A stretch of 64,000 nucleotides of DNA, taken from the NCBI GenBank assembly GCA_016806645.1, contig JACSYO010000396.1:2078501-2142500 (forward strand), in the 5' to 3' direction. Positions 9,982 through 23,511 of the stretch are shown one piece after another. The first letter of the stretch is position 1, and every line of letters starts with the position of its first letter. Origin of the DNA: Ophiodon elongatus (taxonomy: Eukaryota > Chordata > Actinopteri > Perciformes > Hexagrammidae). The translations under genes were made by a program, and so were the position numbers. The notes under the pieces are model-generated. The model saw only the letters and a list, made by a program, of their open reading frames with translations. It had not been told where the DNA came from and did no database searches.

Positions 9982-12900
9982 CTGCAGAGGAAGGAGACAA
10001 CGAAATGTGCGTCAACATTTAGGAGGAGTGTAAACACTGTTGAGTTAAAAAGGCAGAGACAAGGGAGGCAGACAATAAACACCCCAGCGCAATATGCTGT
10101 TGCGTGGAAGGCCGAGAGGCCCGTAACAGTATCTATCATCAGTGTATCCAAGGACGGCATTTCAAAACAATACAACAGAATCACAGCAATTGTACTCGCA
10201 AACCTTCAAGGAAACCTTATCCAGGCAGGGAGCTGTTTTTTTCACCTAGGGATGAGGTCATTTGGAGCTGAAAACTACGGTTGGAAGCCAGGTATCGAGA
10301 GTAAGAAAAAAAATAAACGCCTCTGAGAGCGTTGACCCGCACTTGGCCACGGAATCATCATCCCAGAGCAATCCAAATCACTACCAGAGACTGTTGCAAC
10401 ATTCGGTGCTTCACATGAGAAGCTGGCAGTGCAGAGGTGGGGAGTTGGCGGAAAGAAATTCTCAGACCTCTTCTGCGTGTGTTGAGTAATACCTGCTGGA
10501 ATGGAGGTGTCCACCCTTCTTTACTCTGCAGCTCAAAAATCCCCCTTTCACTCGCACTCTGACTCATCTTTCCCAAGAACTAACAGCGAGTGCTTTTGAG
10601 ACAAGTTCCGGTTCTGCTAGGGGGGTTTGATATTTTTTGGCTTGTGTTTAGGTGCGGGCCTGGTAACCACATGAGAGAGCTGGTATTTACCCGTGTGTTC
10701 GTATTTGTGTCTCAGCAGCGAGCTGCTCTTCTGGAAGATCTTGTCGCACAGGTCGCAGGCGTACATGCCGCCGTCCGTCTTCTTCATCTTCTTCCGCGCG
10801 GGGCCCGAGTCCGAGTCGTTCTGCTCCTCCACGGTGGACACGCCCTCTGAGCCCGTGTCTGGCTTCTCCTCCTGGGGAATGTGAGAAATTACAGATGTGT
10901 TCAAAATGTTTTGACGACGAATGACTCAGAAATGTACCAATACTAATGAGGAACTTGTGTGCGATATGCCGTGTCATATCCCACTCAAAGCTCTCACTGG
11001 AGACACTTTTTCGAAAGTAATATTTCTCAGAAATTTCTGATTATGGGTGAGCAATCTTTTCCTTGGCCCGAGACACAACGTATCCTGTTCACTTACGAGC
11101 ACGCATACAGTTCTCTGCTGTCCCCGGGCTGGTAAAACTCATCTACTGATGCAGCGGAAGAGGATGTGGGGCAATATTAAGGAGATGATATATACACAGA
11201 GCTCTTTCGTTTTACAAGGCAGGTCTATGCCAATCCACTTAACACGGAAGTATAATACAACAACAATAAATCAATGAGGCAGGCAGAGGTGTGCCGTTTA
11301 AACAGATTCCAGCAGATCAATAGGGGCTCTGCAGTAAAGTGCAGCCTCATGTCCTCTGGGTGACAGCCCGGGAAGATCACTCACACACCCGGAGAGATCT
11401 ACATCCATCATTAGGCGTCGGCACAATGAAGAACTGTTAAGGGCTATCATTTTTTTTTTTACAAAGGGCTGAATTCTGACGTTTCTATATATGACTTATT
11501 GATTACATTTTGGATGGTTTCACACCATCTATCTTGTCCTGGTGGATTTTGAACAATGAGAAGTAATGATCTGGACTGAGGGGGTTTGACTGATCGCTCC
11601 TGGAGAGGCAAAAAGACAACTTGATTCCAAACCCCTTGCTTCTCAAAATGGCTACCGGATTAGTCACTGAATTCTTTCCTGCACTATCTGCTATCAACTG
11701 GTTTCTGAGTCGAACCCACCTCCAGCAGCACCGCAGTGTAAAGAGCAACTGTACTGTCAATGTACCTGTGCCAATGAAACCAGAGTAACAAAACCTCTGA
11801 AATGCTGACGAGGCAAATAAAGCTGTGAGCACTTAAAAATAGTATCCTCCCTTGTATACAGCGACTGAAGAGTGCGGACAGGTTGAATCAAAGTAATAGT
11901 ATGGTTTACTTGTAAGCTTTCTTGGCAAGAGTCAGATAAGAAGATTGATACTATTCTCCTGTCTGTACGGTAAATATAAAGCTACAGCCAGCCACTTAGC
12001 TTAGCGTAGCACAAAACAGCTAGCCTGGCTCTGTCCAACGGTAACACAATCTGCCGACCAGCAACTCTAAATCTGGCTGATTAACAAGCTATACTTTGTT
12101 TGTAGCATCCACCGATTGCCAAGTAATCTTAAATTAATCCAGCAAGCAACTACCCATAAAACTATAATGTGTTGTTTTCCTTTTTACTGCTCTTTTTATT
12201 TGGATCGAACAAACAAGCTAATTATGACATTAGTGAGCTTTGGAGGTGCTGGTTGCTTTGTTAACTTTGGACAAGGCCGGCTTGCTGTGTACCTCTGTTT
12301 TCTGTCTTTGCGCTAAGCTACATGTAGGCTAACTAGCTGCTGTCTGCAGCTTCATGTTTAGCATGCAAACATGAGAGTAGTATCACAAATGTCAAACTAT
12401 GGATTAAACAAAGACAGGGATGCTCAACCGTGGCTGAATTGGGGGTGTAAATGATTACGCACCTTCACTCCGTTGAGGTGGATGGTTTCCTGCATCTCGG
12501 TCCCAGCAGGGCTGCTTGCTGTAGTGGTATAGGTGTAAGCCAGCTGGGGGATCAGGATAGTCTGTTTGTTGTTAGTGGCGAGTGCCCGTAGGCATTGCAT
12601 TGTGGTCACAATGTCGAGGGCTTTGGCACCTGGCTGGCTGGCGTACAGTGCGATGGGGCTAATGCCCATGGCTGAGAGTGGCGATGCCTCTTTCTTTGTG
12701 CAAGTTAAGTTTAGGGGTTCATCCGCATTGGTAGAGCCAGAGGAAAGGGAGGGGTAAATGCGGGCTATAGCCACCACTCTCTCCGCCTCCTCTCTGGTGG
12801 GCTTTGGCAGCGACAGGTCTAGGGGTCCCTCAGTGCTCTGGGGAGGCGGGGCTGGGACGGGACCGCCAGCTGTCAGGTTTAGTGGTGAGGGAGAGGCCGC

Positions 12901-15900
12901 CGTGCTGTGAGTGCCGTTGACCTCTGCTGGGGTGGCTTCTGTCGGGCTGCCCTGGGTCCCGGAAGGGCTCATATTGGCCGTGCCCTTCCCTGGGACCAGA
13001 GACACCACGCTGCTAGCCTCACAGGTGTCCTCCTCCTCCGAGGGAGGTGTTGGGGCACCCAGTGATATCTGACCCTCCTGCATTTTGTCAAACCACTTCT
13101 TAACCACATGGATTGGCAGGCTGACCGAGTCAGAGATCTTCGCCAGCTCATCCTTGGTGGGCTCTGCATTTAAGGCAAAGTAGGCCTTGAGCAGGGACAA
13201 GAGGTTCTTGGGCTGGTTACAGAGGCCTCCCTCCGACAGCAAGGCAGCAACAGCAGACTCAGACTTATCCAGGCCCGCTCCGTTCAGCCTGAGACCGTCC
13301 TTCTTGCAGTGCTTGAGGGCATCCAGTGCTTCCAGCCCACCGGGACAGTTATCACACAGGAGACAGGTTTTAGTGGTCTTTTCCTCTTTTTCTTTAGTTT
13401 CATTGGGCCTGGCGCCTCTAATGGTTAGATCCTCAGGGAGTTTCTGGGACTTGAAGGTGTCAGTGGTCTGGCCTGGTGAGGTGGGCTCAGGCTCTTTCTT
13501 CAGGTTATGGGCCATGAGCTGGCCCTGGTTGGGGTCCAAACTGTAGTTTATAATGATTTTTGCATTTCCATCCTGACCCACAATGGGCAGACTGATGGCT
13601 GAGATGAGTTGCTGCTGTGCGGGATGGAGCATTCCAGTGGTTAACCCCGAGTTCATCTGCGCCTGGCCTTTGGCGTTGCTTTCCAGCACCTGGCGAATGA
13701 CGTTACCGTCCACCGCCACTTTGAGAGCGTTCTGCAGGTCTGCCAGGTTGATGCTGATGGGAGACATCAGCCCCATCGTGGGCAGGACCACGGCCTGCAC
13801 TGTGCCCTGCAGAGGAGCTGCAGCACCTCCATTGAAAACCCCAGCGTTCATGGCGGCCATGGCTTGGGATGTAATCAACGTCGGCTTGTACTCGTAGTCC
13901 ACTGGCTCGGTCTTAATCTGATTGAAGGGCAGCTGCTCCTGCAGGGGCTTGCTGTGCTCCAGCTTCTCCCTGATCTGGGTGCGGAGGGCCGAGGGCGACG
14001 TGGGCTGCATCGGCGACGGACCCTGGGTCTGGGTTTTGGCGTTCCCCAGCCGCGGTCTGCCGTTGACTGAGATGACGCTGATGCACTTCTTACTGCTGAT
14101 GTGGGAGCTGTAGGAGCCTGAGTGGGAGAAGCGCTTCTTGCAGTTGGAGCACTCGTAGGGTTTCTCTCCTGAATCCAACCATGATACCAACAGAGAGAGA
14201 GAGAAAGGAAGGGGGTGGGGGGGAGAAACAGATTTCCATTAGTGAATGAAGCTAAATGAGCGAGCTAGGCTATGAGCAGTGCGGTAGGAAAAAGCCCTAA
14301 TGCATTTCAATGATGCTTAAACGCTGATGTAATGGCACCGTTGGGAAATGCCCCTCTCTAATTGCTGTCCCATAACGCCAAAAGAAACACAATTATGGCA
14401 TATGAAGGAAGAGCATACGAGGACTGAAACACAATGACGGATACCTAAATACAGGGAATTGGCAAAAGCATAAATAAGACATAAATATTGGTTCAATGGA
14501 AAACATCTGTGGCCAACAGAAAGTCGTGGCAAAGACGTGTACAGTATCTCACACACACACACACACACACACGGGCGGAATGCTGCCATGGGGACAGGGG
14601 TTGTCCACTCACCGCTGTGGATGCGTAGGTGCTCCTTCAGATGGTGCTTGTATTTAAATGCTTTGCCACATTCAGTGCACTTGAATTTACGATTGCCTCC
14701 CGACTGTGTGATGTGCCTCTGTCAGACCAGGGGAGAGAGGGGGACGATCAGCGGGATGCACCAGGAAAACACAACCTTTGAACTGCTGCTAATTCACGTC
14801 GCAGTGTCATTAATCAATCGGGGGGGACAAGAGTTCATGTTTATTTATCGTGTTTGGAAGCGAGCTGCTGGAGACAAAGCTCCCGTGCAGGTTTGCATAA
14901 TTTAGGATCACTTTGTCGGTGCGTGATTATCACGCGCTGCCGAACCCTTCCGGACAACCGGCCGACCGATCCAGCCGCGCCGACTATTTGTGTAAAGTGA
15001 TGCATATACATATCCGAGTATCTGTCGTACAAAGCATACAAATATAGAAGTATTTGACTACTTTCTCACTACCTGGTTTCAGTAAGTCTTGCAAAATATT
15101 GCACCAGAGCAGGAAGTTGGATTAGTAAGTATCTAGTTTGCAAAAAAAAATAAAATAAAATAATGCATTTACACTTACAACTTAGATAACAACACTAAGA
15201 TAAGGAAAAACGATGTAAAATCACAAGAACATTAAAATACCAGAAAGGTTAAACCAGTAAAGGTGTTTATCAGTATCCAGCTGTTGCTGGTTTCTTTACC
15301 TGATCCCGTCCGCCCTTGTGGACCGTCATGTGGCGCTCCAGCTGAGCGCGGTACGCGAAGCTGTAGCTGCACTCGGGGCAGTTGAAGCTCTCCTCCGTCT
15401 TCTCGTGCCGGTACTTGATGTGCTCCTTCAGGGAGCTGTAACGCTTGTAGCCACGTGCGCAGTACGGGCAGGTGAGCAGCTGAGAGAACGAATCGGGAGT
15501 TCCTGGGTGGAGAAGAAAAGAGAGGAGAGCGTTGTAAGGACATATGTGAGCGTGAAGGGGGGAGGGGGAGTTAAAGCACACTCAATCAATAGGGAGGGCT
15601 CTTTGATGTTACACAAGGCCTGCCACAGTAACACTCCTCTGCTAGTTCACCAATCACTGAGAGATCCTCCCCCACAGGTAAACAGCCCCCAGGTAACCAA
15701 ATGGATAAACGCTGATTAGTGATCCGTAGTAACCGCCTTCCTGTCCTTGTGGAAATAGCGTGCAATAGGGGCATTTTTTTTCCACTTTTGTACTTCTTGC
15801 CCGGCAATTACAGCTTTCGCACGCCTGAAATTCCGTCATTTGATTGCCCATTGTGCACTCGGAGCCTTTCAGAAAACACCCACGCACGTAAGGAAAAGTG

Positions 15901-17279
15901 AGCTGGGTAAACAGCCGCCGCCTGCAGAGATCCGAGCCGGGCTGACAGAGGGTCTCGGTTGCCCGGCTCCCACACAGGTGAAGCATTAATTCGTTAACAG
16001 GTGATGTATTGGTGAGGGCCTCGGGATGGGAATGCACACACATTATCGGCCAGGTAGCTGTGAGCCAAGAGCTCGCGCGGACGTGACAAATTTGCTCAGG
16101 TGTTGCAGTTTCTCTTCCTCCCCTCTCCCCCTGGGGGCCCTCACCCCCCCTCCCCCTCCTCCTCTGTGGCAGCAGGTAAAAGGCAAAAAAGCCCAGGAGC
16201 AATAAAGGGCCCCAGTGTGCGGCACTTAACAAATAGCAGCGTGTGTAATGATGTCGGAGAGTGGTGTTAATGGGGGTGGGGGGGGTGGAGTTAACACCTC
16301 AAGGTGAGACGGGGGAGCAGGTAGAGCCGTCCCCCAGGGGGGGAGGGAGTAATTACTGGGTAGGTGCAGTAATAGTGTGAGAGCTCGGTGACTGTGAGCT
16401 CTCGGGTTGATACGGTGGTGTGTGTTTCAGCATGTGTGTGTGTGTGTGTGAGATTTAGGGACAATACACCGGGCTTGTACGTGCACTACCAACAGGGAAA
16501 TTAGTCACATTTAAAGCAATCAAAGAAACATAGACGTGTACACAGAAAATGATCTTATTATTTAGCTGTGAGCGCTCGGCGGCGATGTCCCCTACCGTTC
16601 TCGTCGTGGACGCCGGCATCGGGGGTGCCCTGGCGCTGCGGCTCGTCCTCCGGGGCCTCTGGGTAGATGACGGCCGTGTCGCCCTGCTGCAGCATCTCCT
16701 CCACGAGGGCGTCCGTGCTGCCGTCGTCCTCGCCGTCCGACGCGCAATCCTCCTTCACTGCGGAGGGGAAGAACAGGCGCACCGGTCAGAGTCGCGCCCG
16801 CCAAAGACCGGTGTCATCGATCAGCCCGCCGTGTGCATGTTTTCCCATCGATGCGGGCGGCGCGTATGAAACCCTAACCTCTGTAATGTGATAATCCAAT
16901 AATGTCACTGTCATTACAGCTGAATTGGATCTTACAGTCGGGGCCCTTGATCATGACATGTTCACCAGCCTGGAATGAGGCATGCGGCGCCAACGGGAGG
17001 GGGGGGGGTGCGAGGGGGGATAGAGGAAAAAAAAGAAAACATCCTGAATGCTGTTGTTCACAATAGGATGAGAAAACTAATTAGCATCAAAGGCCACAGG
17101 CTACTGTATGAGCATCGGGCTCTTTGTTAGGAACTGAATGGCGAGCCCCTTCTCACCATGTTAGGTAAGGTGCTTGTTGAGACCGCGACTGATAATTAGG
17201 TGATGAATCTTGTCCTGATGTATTGCGGCGGATAGATATCACGCAGCAAGGGATGCGTGCGCACATGCTTATCACACAC

Positions 17280-17363
<84 letters not shown>

Positions 17364-18815
17364 CCTGCTCTCTGGAGAGGCTTGGCCTTCAGACTGTGCT
17401 TAATATCACAGCAAATGAGAGTCTGCACGTGGGAGCCAAGTACGTTTTTTCTTCTTTTCTTTTCTTTTCTCCTCCACATCACACGAGCCCGGCTAGCTAG
17501 CCTAACGAGCACTAATTAGCAAGCCGCGGCTTACAGGGAGTGTAACCCGAGGACGGAGTTTAGGATGCGCGGGAAGCTTCCTTCCTTTCCCCGTTTCCGT
17601 CTCTGCTCTCCCAGAGCTTCCCTGAAGTGGCTACCGGAACCGAGTGCGGTGTGTCGGCGATTAAAAAGCGAGCATTATCCCTCTGCGGATACGTTAGCGC
17701 GCCTGTGTGCATCATTACAGAGGATGATAACGAGGGTGAGCCATCAGCTAAAAGCAAAGTTAGGCCTTTGTAGTGTTTACCGGGCAGATGTTTTACAGAT
17801 TTAAGCACTCCTCCAGCGTAGGGGAGATTTGAGATTTGTGTTTTGTGATGTGTGGTGTGTGTTGAAAGAGAGTGTTCTCCTCGGAGACGGGAACAGGTGT
17901 AGCGCTTCCTGACTCAACGGCGCACAGAGAATACCAGTGCTCTTACATGCAGCCCTGCTCCGGCTTCCTCTGGTGCACCTTAACAAAGCAGCGAAACAAT
18001 ATCAGTCGTTTGTTGCTCGGGTTATTGAGGAGCATTCCCAAAGAGGAGGGGGCTGCGTGTTGGTGAACATGTGTGTAAAGCAGAAGCCAACAGCAGGTGC
18101 TGAGAAAGTTGAATTGTAGAATTCTCATCATGAACTTGATGGTCAGGAACACATTAGGGGCGGCTAACTGCTAACACATGTCTGCTACATATTTCAACTG
18201 AGAGAAACAGTTGGACATTTTGGAACATGTGATTGCCATTCTTTGTTAAAGGGCCTATAAATGATCCTCAGAGCACTGATGGAGCAGTAAACAACTATTA
18301 CCTATAAAGTCTGCCTGAGCAGAGAGTGAAGGCGCTCTCCCTCTGTGTGTGTTGTAACACCAGCGTCTCTGGGCTTTGTTGTTGACAACGTAGCTGCGCG
18401 TGCTTTTAGTGCATGCTAGCGCGTGTGAGCGCACGTGGCCGCCACTCTGAACGGCGCCCTGACGGTGGTTTTGCAGCTCATAACGCCGCGTCGTGTAAAG
18501 CGCGGGGCCCCCCGGCTCCCCTTCAGGTACACACAGTTAGCTGTGAGCGGCCGGCCGCGGGCTCAGCCGTCGCCATGTTGAGAGCCGTGTGGAGGCAATA
18601 AAAAAAATCTCTCAATGCTTCTGTTGAAGTTGACACTGCCGAACAGTGTTGCATGTAGGAAAGTGCTGATGTGACTGCGCTTAGCTTCCCTCCACTGCTC
18701 AGAGGCAGCATCCAAACACACCTCAAGGCTACTAAATGTGGAGCATGTGTGTGAAGTAGAGTCCCGGTTGGGGGTCTGCGGTGCAAAGGTATGATAAGCT
18801 GTTGTCTGCCCTTCT

Positions 18816-18871
<56 letters not shown>

Positions 18872-20449
18872 TCTCAGCTCTTTGTTGAGTACAGAGCGAG
18901 GCCAGAGAGGTCCGCCGCCTCACCGAGGCGGCTCCGTGTTATCAGGCTGCTCCCCTGACATGAAACATCACACAGGCCATTTAAGTGCTGATGCAGGGAT
19001 GTGCACGCACCACTGCACAAGTGGAAAATCGGTTTGAGCCCTGTGAGGCTGCAGCAGGACACTCTGTAGTCAACTCTCTTTCCTTTCCTTCTTTATTTGA
19101 CGGTGTAATCTAACGATAGTACGACTTCGAACCAAATCACCAGACCACCCACTCTCTCCTCTGCTCTTTGCCTCGCTCCTTTCTCATCACTCTCTGCCCA
19201 CATCTCTGCAACGTGATACAGCGGCATCCCATGTTGCATTTCCTGCCCCGGGCCTGACCTTTGCCCCCCTCCCCCCATCCCTCCCACCCCACCGCTTCCT
19301 GTGGTTGTGCATCCAGGCCTCGTTCGTGGGTTGTCTCTCCGATGGGGGAGACGCACCGGCGATAAGGATTTGCGCACGAACAGCTCAAAACACGCCGCGG
19401 TCATTAGTGGAGACGCTTTATCTCCCATCAACAGGAGGGAAGTCCGAGAACACATGTGAGGTATTTACAAGATCTACAAGGACTAACTTATCCTAGGCTC
19501 CGTGTCTCCGCTGGACAATCTCCCCGGCTCTCTGGGTGATTCTTCCTTTCCTGTCCAGAAGTGTGGCTCAGCTTTAACATCACGCGGTGACATAAGGCAC
19601 GCAGGAATGTAGGTGTTCCCACGCATCCACCCCGAATGAAACACGTGATCCAACAAGCATTTGATTGTGAGGGACATCATATGTCATCGCGGCGCGTCAG
19701 GAAAAAGGTAAGTGTCGTATAGATGCACGAGGGGGAGGAGCATCTTAGAACAGTGCAGCCGAGCACGAGTGCCCGACAAACACACTCCACCAACAAGCAG
19801 CTGTAATCATGCTCGTCAGATATAATAGGAGAAGCCCTCCCAGGTCACGCTCTCTCTACCTTTTTTTTTATTTTAAATCCCCCAGAGTTACTCAGGCTGC
19901 AGTTTACTGCACCAGCACTTGGCCGCTCCAGCACTACATAATCATTTAGGAGTGAATGAGTAATGACAGCGAGCTGTGATACCATGTAATCAAGAGGAAT
20001 GATTCAGAACAAGAGGAAGCCAGTGAGAGAGAACGGAGCAGGGAGGAAAGGGCGAGATCGAGAAAAAAACCCCCGTGTTGGTTGTGGAGCACGGCCGTCT
20101 CAGGAGAAGGGGCTGTCAAGGTTTTTTTGTTTTCATTTGAAGCAAGCCGGACTACGCCGAGGAGAAGATTAGCGGGTGGCGGTCAGCGTTCAAGGCTGGA
20201 CCCGTGAGACTTCTCCGTTCTCAGGAGGGAAGCCAACAGAGGGAGGGACCAATGGAGGAGTGTTTGTTGGCGGGGCCGAGGCTTTCCCCACGTCTCGTCA
20301 GTCCGATCCAGAGTGACAAGAAAGATGTTGCTTGATCTATGATATGAGGGCTGGGGACAGAGAGAAAGAGGGGTGTGTGTGTGTGTGTGTGTGTGTGAGT
20401 GTGAGTGTGAGTGTGAGTGTGTGTGTGAGTGTGTGAGTGTGTGAGTGTG

Positions 20450-20515
<66 letters not shown>

Positions 20516-22769
20516 TGCGTGCGTGCGTGCGCTCATGAGTGAAGGCCAAAAGAAAAATATGCCTGATCAGGCATAAGTGTGGAGCGCAGCCAGCTCACTG
20601 AGCTGTTTCAGTGTAACTCATGCTTTTGAAGTGTTTAATGTTCGCGAGCCTCGGCCAAAACCAATGACATTATTCTTCCTCCAACGTTCCCTTTATGCGA
20701 GGAGGTACGGCTGGAGAGCGGCGATGAGTGCGACGGCGCGGCCCGGGGAGCAGGTGGCTACACCGCGCACGGGGCTGTGGTCGACGCGTGGACGCCTCTG
20801 TGTGCACGAGCAGCCCGAACCTCCCCGAAACTGAAACTAGAACTAGAACTGACTGAGATGAAACTGGCTGGAGAGGAATTTCTAAAAACAACAATAATAA
20901 TAAAAAGAAATCCCTTAACTGAAAGTGTTAGGTCGCTGGACATTTTCGCTAACTCGACCTCTTGCTAAATCTCTCACCCCTCCCTCCGTCTCACACATCT
21001 CTCACCCATGAACAATTCACAGCCGAAATCTGCAAAAGGGAGCAACACCCTAAAATAAATATCCATGTGGCTGAATATCTAATTACATTTCATACGGAGC
21101 TGTCACAAGTGTTGCACATACTGTACTTGGCGCGTGCCCCGAACTAACAGCGTCTCTCTCTCTCACGGACACACACACACACACACACATTTATGTGAGG
21201 TCAGGAGCGCGGTGCGGAGGCCTTGGGCCCGAGTTGGAGCTCCGACATCTTTCAGCACCTGCTATTGTTGTTTTGGAGAGAGAGGAGAGGAGGGTGTGTG
21301 TGTGTGTGTGTGGGGGGTGTGTGTGTGTGACGTCAGCCCTTCCTGTGGCTCTGATGTCACTTCCACAAGCTCCGAGGTAAAACAGAAGTTCACGGCGCCA
21401 CCCCCCCCTCCAATGCCCACCAGTGCCGTAAAGCTCTCCGCCTGCTCTCCTGCCTGCGGGGGCTGTTTTCTGTGCTTGAAGGTCTCTCCCTGCGTTGGCA
21501 TTGTCTCCGCTTGCTATCGCCCTTCCTGCCTCAGTTGGGAACCCACCGCGTGTAGTACCTGTTTCCTCGCACTCGGCGTTTCTTCACAATGAGACAAAAG
21601 CCTGGCACTTGACTGTGCCCCCGACGTCAGCGGGGCACTTCTTTACTTAGCCGGCCTCGCGTCGGCCGAGGTCAAAAGGAGGCAGCGGCCGCAGTAAACA
21701 AAGGGGCGGCGTGACACAGCTCATTCGACAGTGGCGCTCTTCTCCTCTTTCAGAGACACCTGGAGTGTATGCATCTGAAGTCATTCGTCTGTAAGTGTAA
21801 TGTGGACAATACTAGTGGCATGAAGGACCTCGCGGAGCCTTGTCTCAACAAACAAGAGAACATTTTTGGGGCAACAGTGAATCCAGCGCTGTTATCCCCG
21901 ACTGGCGTGATTTTAAATACCATTTTAACGCAGAAAATAAAGGGAACATTGCGGAACATGAGGAGGTACGAGGTGTGTGTTTGTGATCGTAACAGTGCGT
22001 CTGGGCTCACCTCCGTCCCAGCAGTGCTCCCTGGGGTGCTTGTCGTCCGGCGGGGTGCTGTCGCAGTCGGCCCCGTCCGCCAGGCTGCCTTCCTCCTCCG
22101 CGATGTGCAGCTTGTCCTCGTCATCCGAGTCCGAGCCGGCCTCCACCGCATTGTTGTAGTTAGTCACTGCACGGGGAGATATGGGGGGGGGGGGGCAGAG
22201 GTTAGGATGACGGGTCTATCATTTATTTATTTTATTAGTCTTGCAATGAGAGCATTTAGTGTTTTCCTCCTTGATGAAGATAACGGGAGGCGTGCCCGAT
22301 GGGCTTCTCGATTGTGAGCACTGCATGTGAAAGGCCACGAGTCGGAGAGGTTAAATATATGTACCGTCATTTAAATGTCAGAACTATTAAAGGGAATGGT
22401 TGAAGGGGGAAGACGTGGGTAAGGAGCTGAATACACCAATTAAACAGACCACGGCCTAACTTCAATAAATGCGATGAAACTTTAAAGGATCCCCATGGGG
22501 GGGGTTGTTAAAGCAGGAGAGAATAAAACAGCTTGGGCCCTAACAACAGAGTGGTGGGGGGGCCGTTAAAAAACACCGCAGCTGATGATTCGGTTGCCTC
22601 AATGAAGTAGAAGTATGCAACATTGGAGAAGGACGTGAATCCAGAATGAATACAAGCTCCGGAAACAGCAATCCATGTTGCACACAAATAAAAAAACAGA
22701 ACATTCACACTTGCAGACGACACATGCAGCACCAGCGTGTGAGATCATTAGATTGCAGGCTGAAGTGGT

Positions 22770-22825
<56 letters not shown>

Positions 22826-22991
22826 CCTGTGTGTGTGTGTGTGTGAGCCTGTGTGTGTGTGTGTGTGAGCCTGTGTGTGTGTGTGTGTGTGTGTGAGCCT
22901 GTGTGTGTGTGTGTGTGTGAGCCTGTGTGTGTGTGAGCCTGTGTATGTGTGTGTGTGTGTGAGCCTGTGTGTGTGTGTGTGTGTGTGTGAG

Positions 22992-23039
<48 letters not shown>

Positions 23040-23447
23040 CCTGTGTGTGTGTGAGCCTGTGTGTGTGTGTGTGAGCCTGTGTGACCTGGTCGGGCTGTGT
23101 TATGGGCTGAAGCAGCCAGGAGACAACAGAGACAGCCGGCCCCACAGAGAGGGTTATTACGGGGAGTAAATTTCCCTGACCGACTGTCTGCCTCAGATGT
23201 GCGCAAGTGCGTGTTCCCATGTCTCCTTTTCATTTTCCACCCAGTTCCTTCCACTTCTCAATTCCACCTGTGTTACTTCCACCCACTCTCCTTCCATTTC
23301 TATGCCCCCTCCCTCCATCCCTCTGTTCCACGGAGAGAGCTACAGATCCTCTCAGAGGCCAAATCAATTCTCCAGTGAGAGCAGCCCAGTCGGCAGAGGG
23401 CCCGGGCTGTGGCACTGAAGCTACATCTCCAGCTACTTTATCGCACA

Positions 23448-23511
<64 letters not shown>

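Larger units (their letters stand above)
16758..22010 (-). other. zeb1: zeb1 intron 2
   Basis: Phase 1 intron of 5.25 kb. It contains microsatellites at about 17274-17361 (CA), 18818-18870 (TG), 20371-20530 (TG with TGAG) and 21168-21330 (CA then TG). I could not find a counterpart of the small mammalian exon that encodes residues between the exon 2 and exon 3 regions. The rest is undistinguished. Confidence 0.88.

Noticed and set aside
13187..13897. Plus-strand frames of about 100-120 codons
   Set aside because: Antisense shadows of zeb1 exon 6.
15654..16232. 192-codon open frame on the minus strand in zeb1 intron 3, with a hydrophobic start and some Cys residues
   Set aside because: Lies wholly inside an intron, no family recognised, and it crosses normal intron sequence. 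Most likely open by chance; a cDNA would be needed to revive it.
22705..23254. Frames encoding long His-Thr repeats
   Set aside because: Translation of CA/TG microsatellites, with no unique protein sequence.
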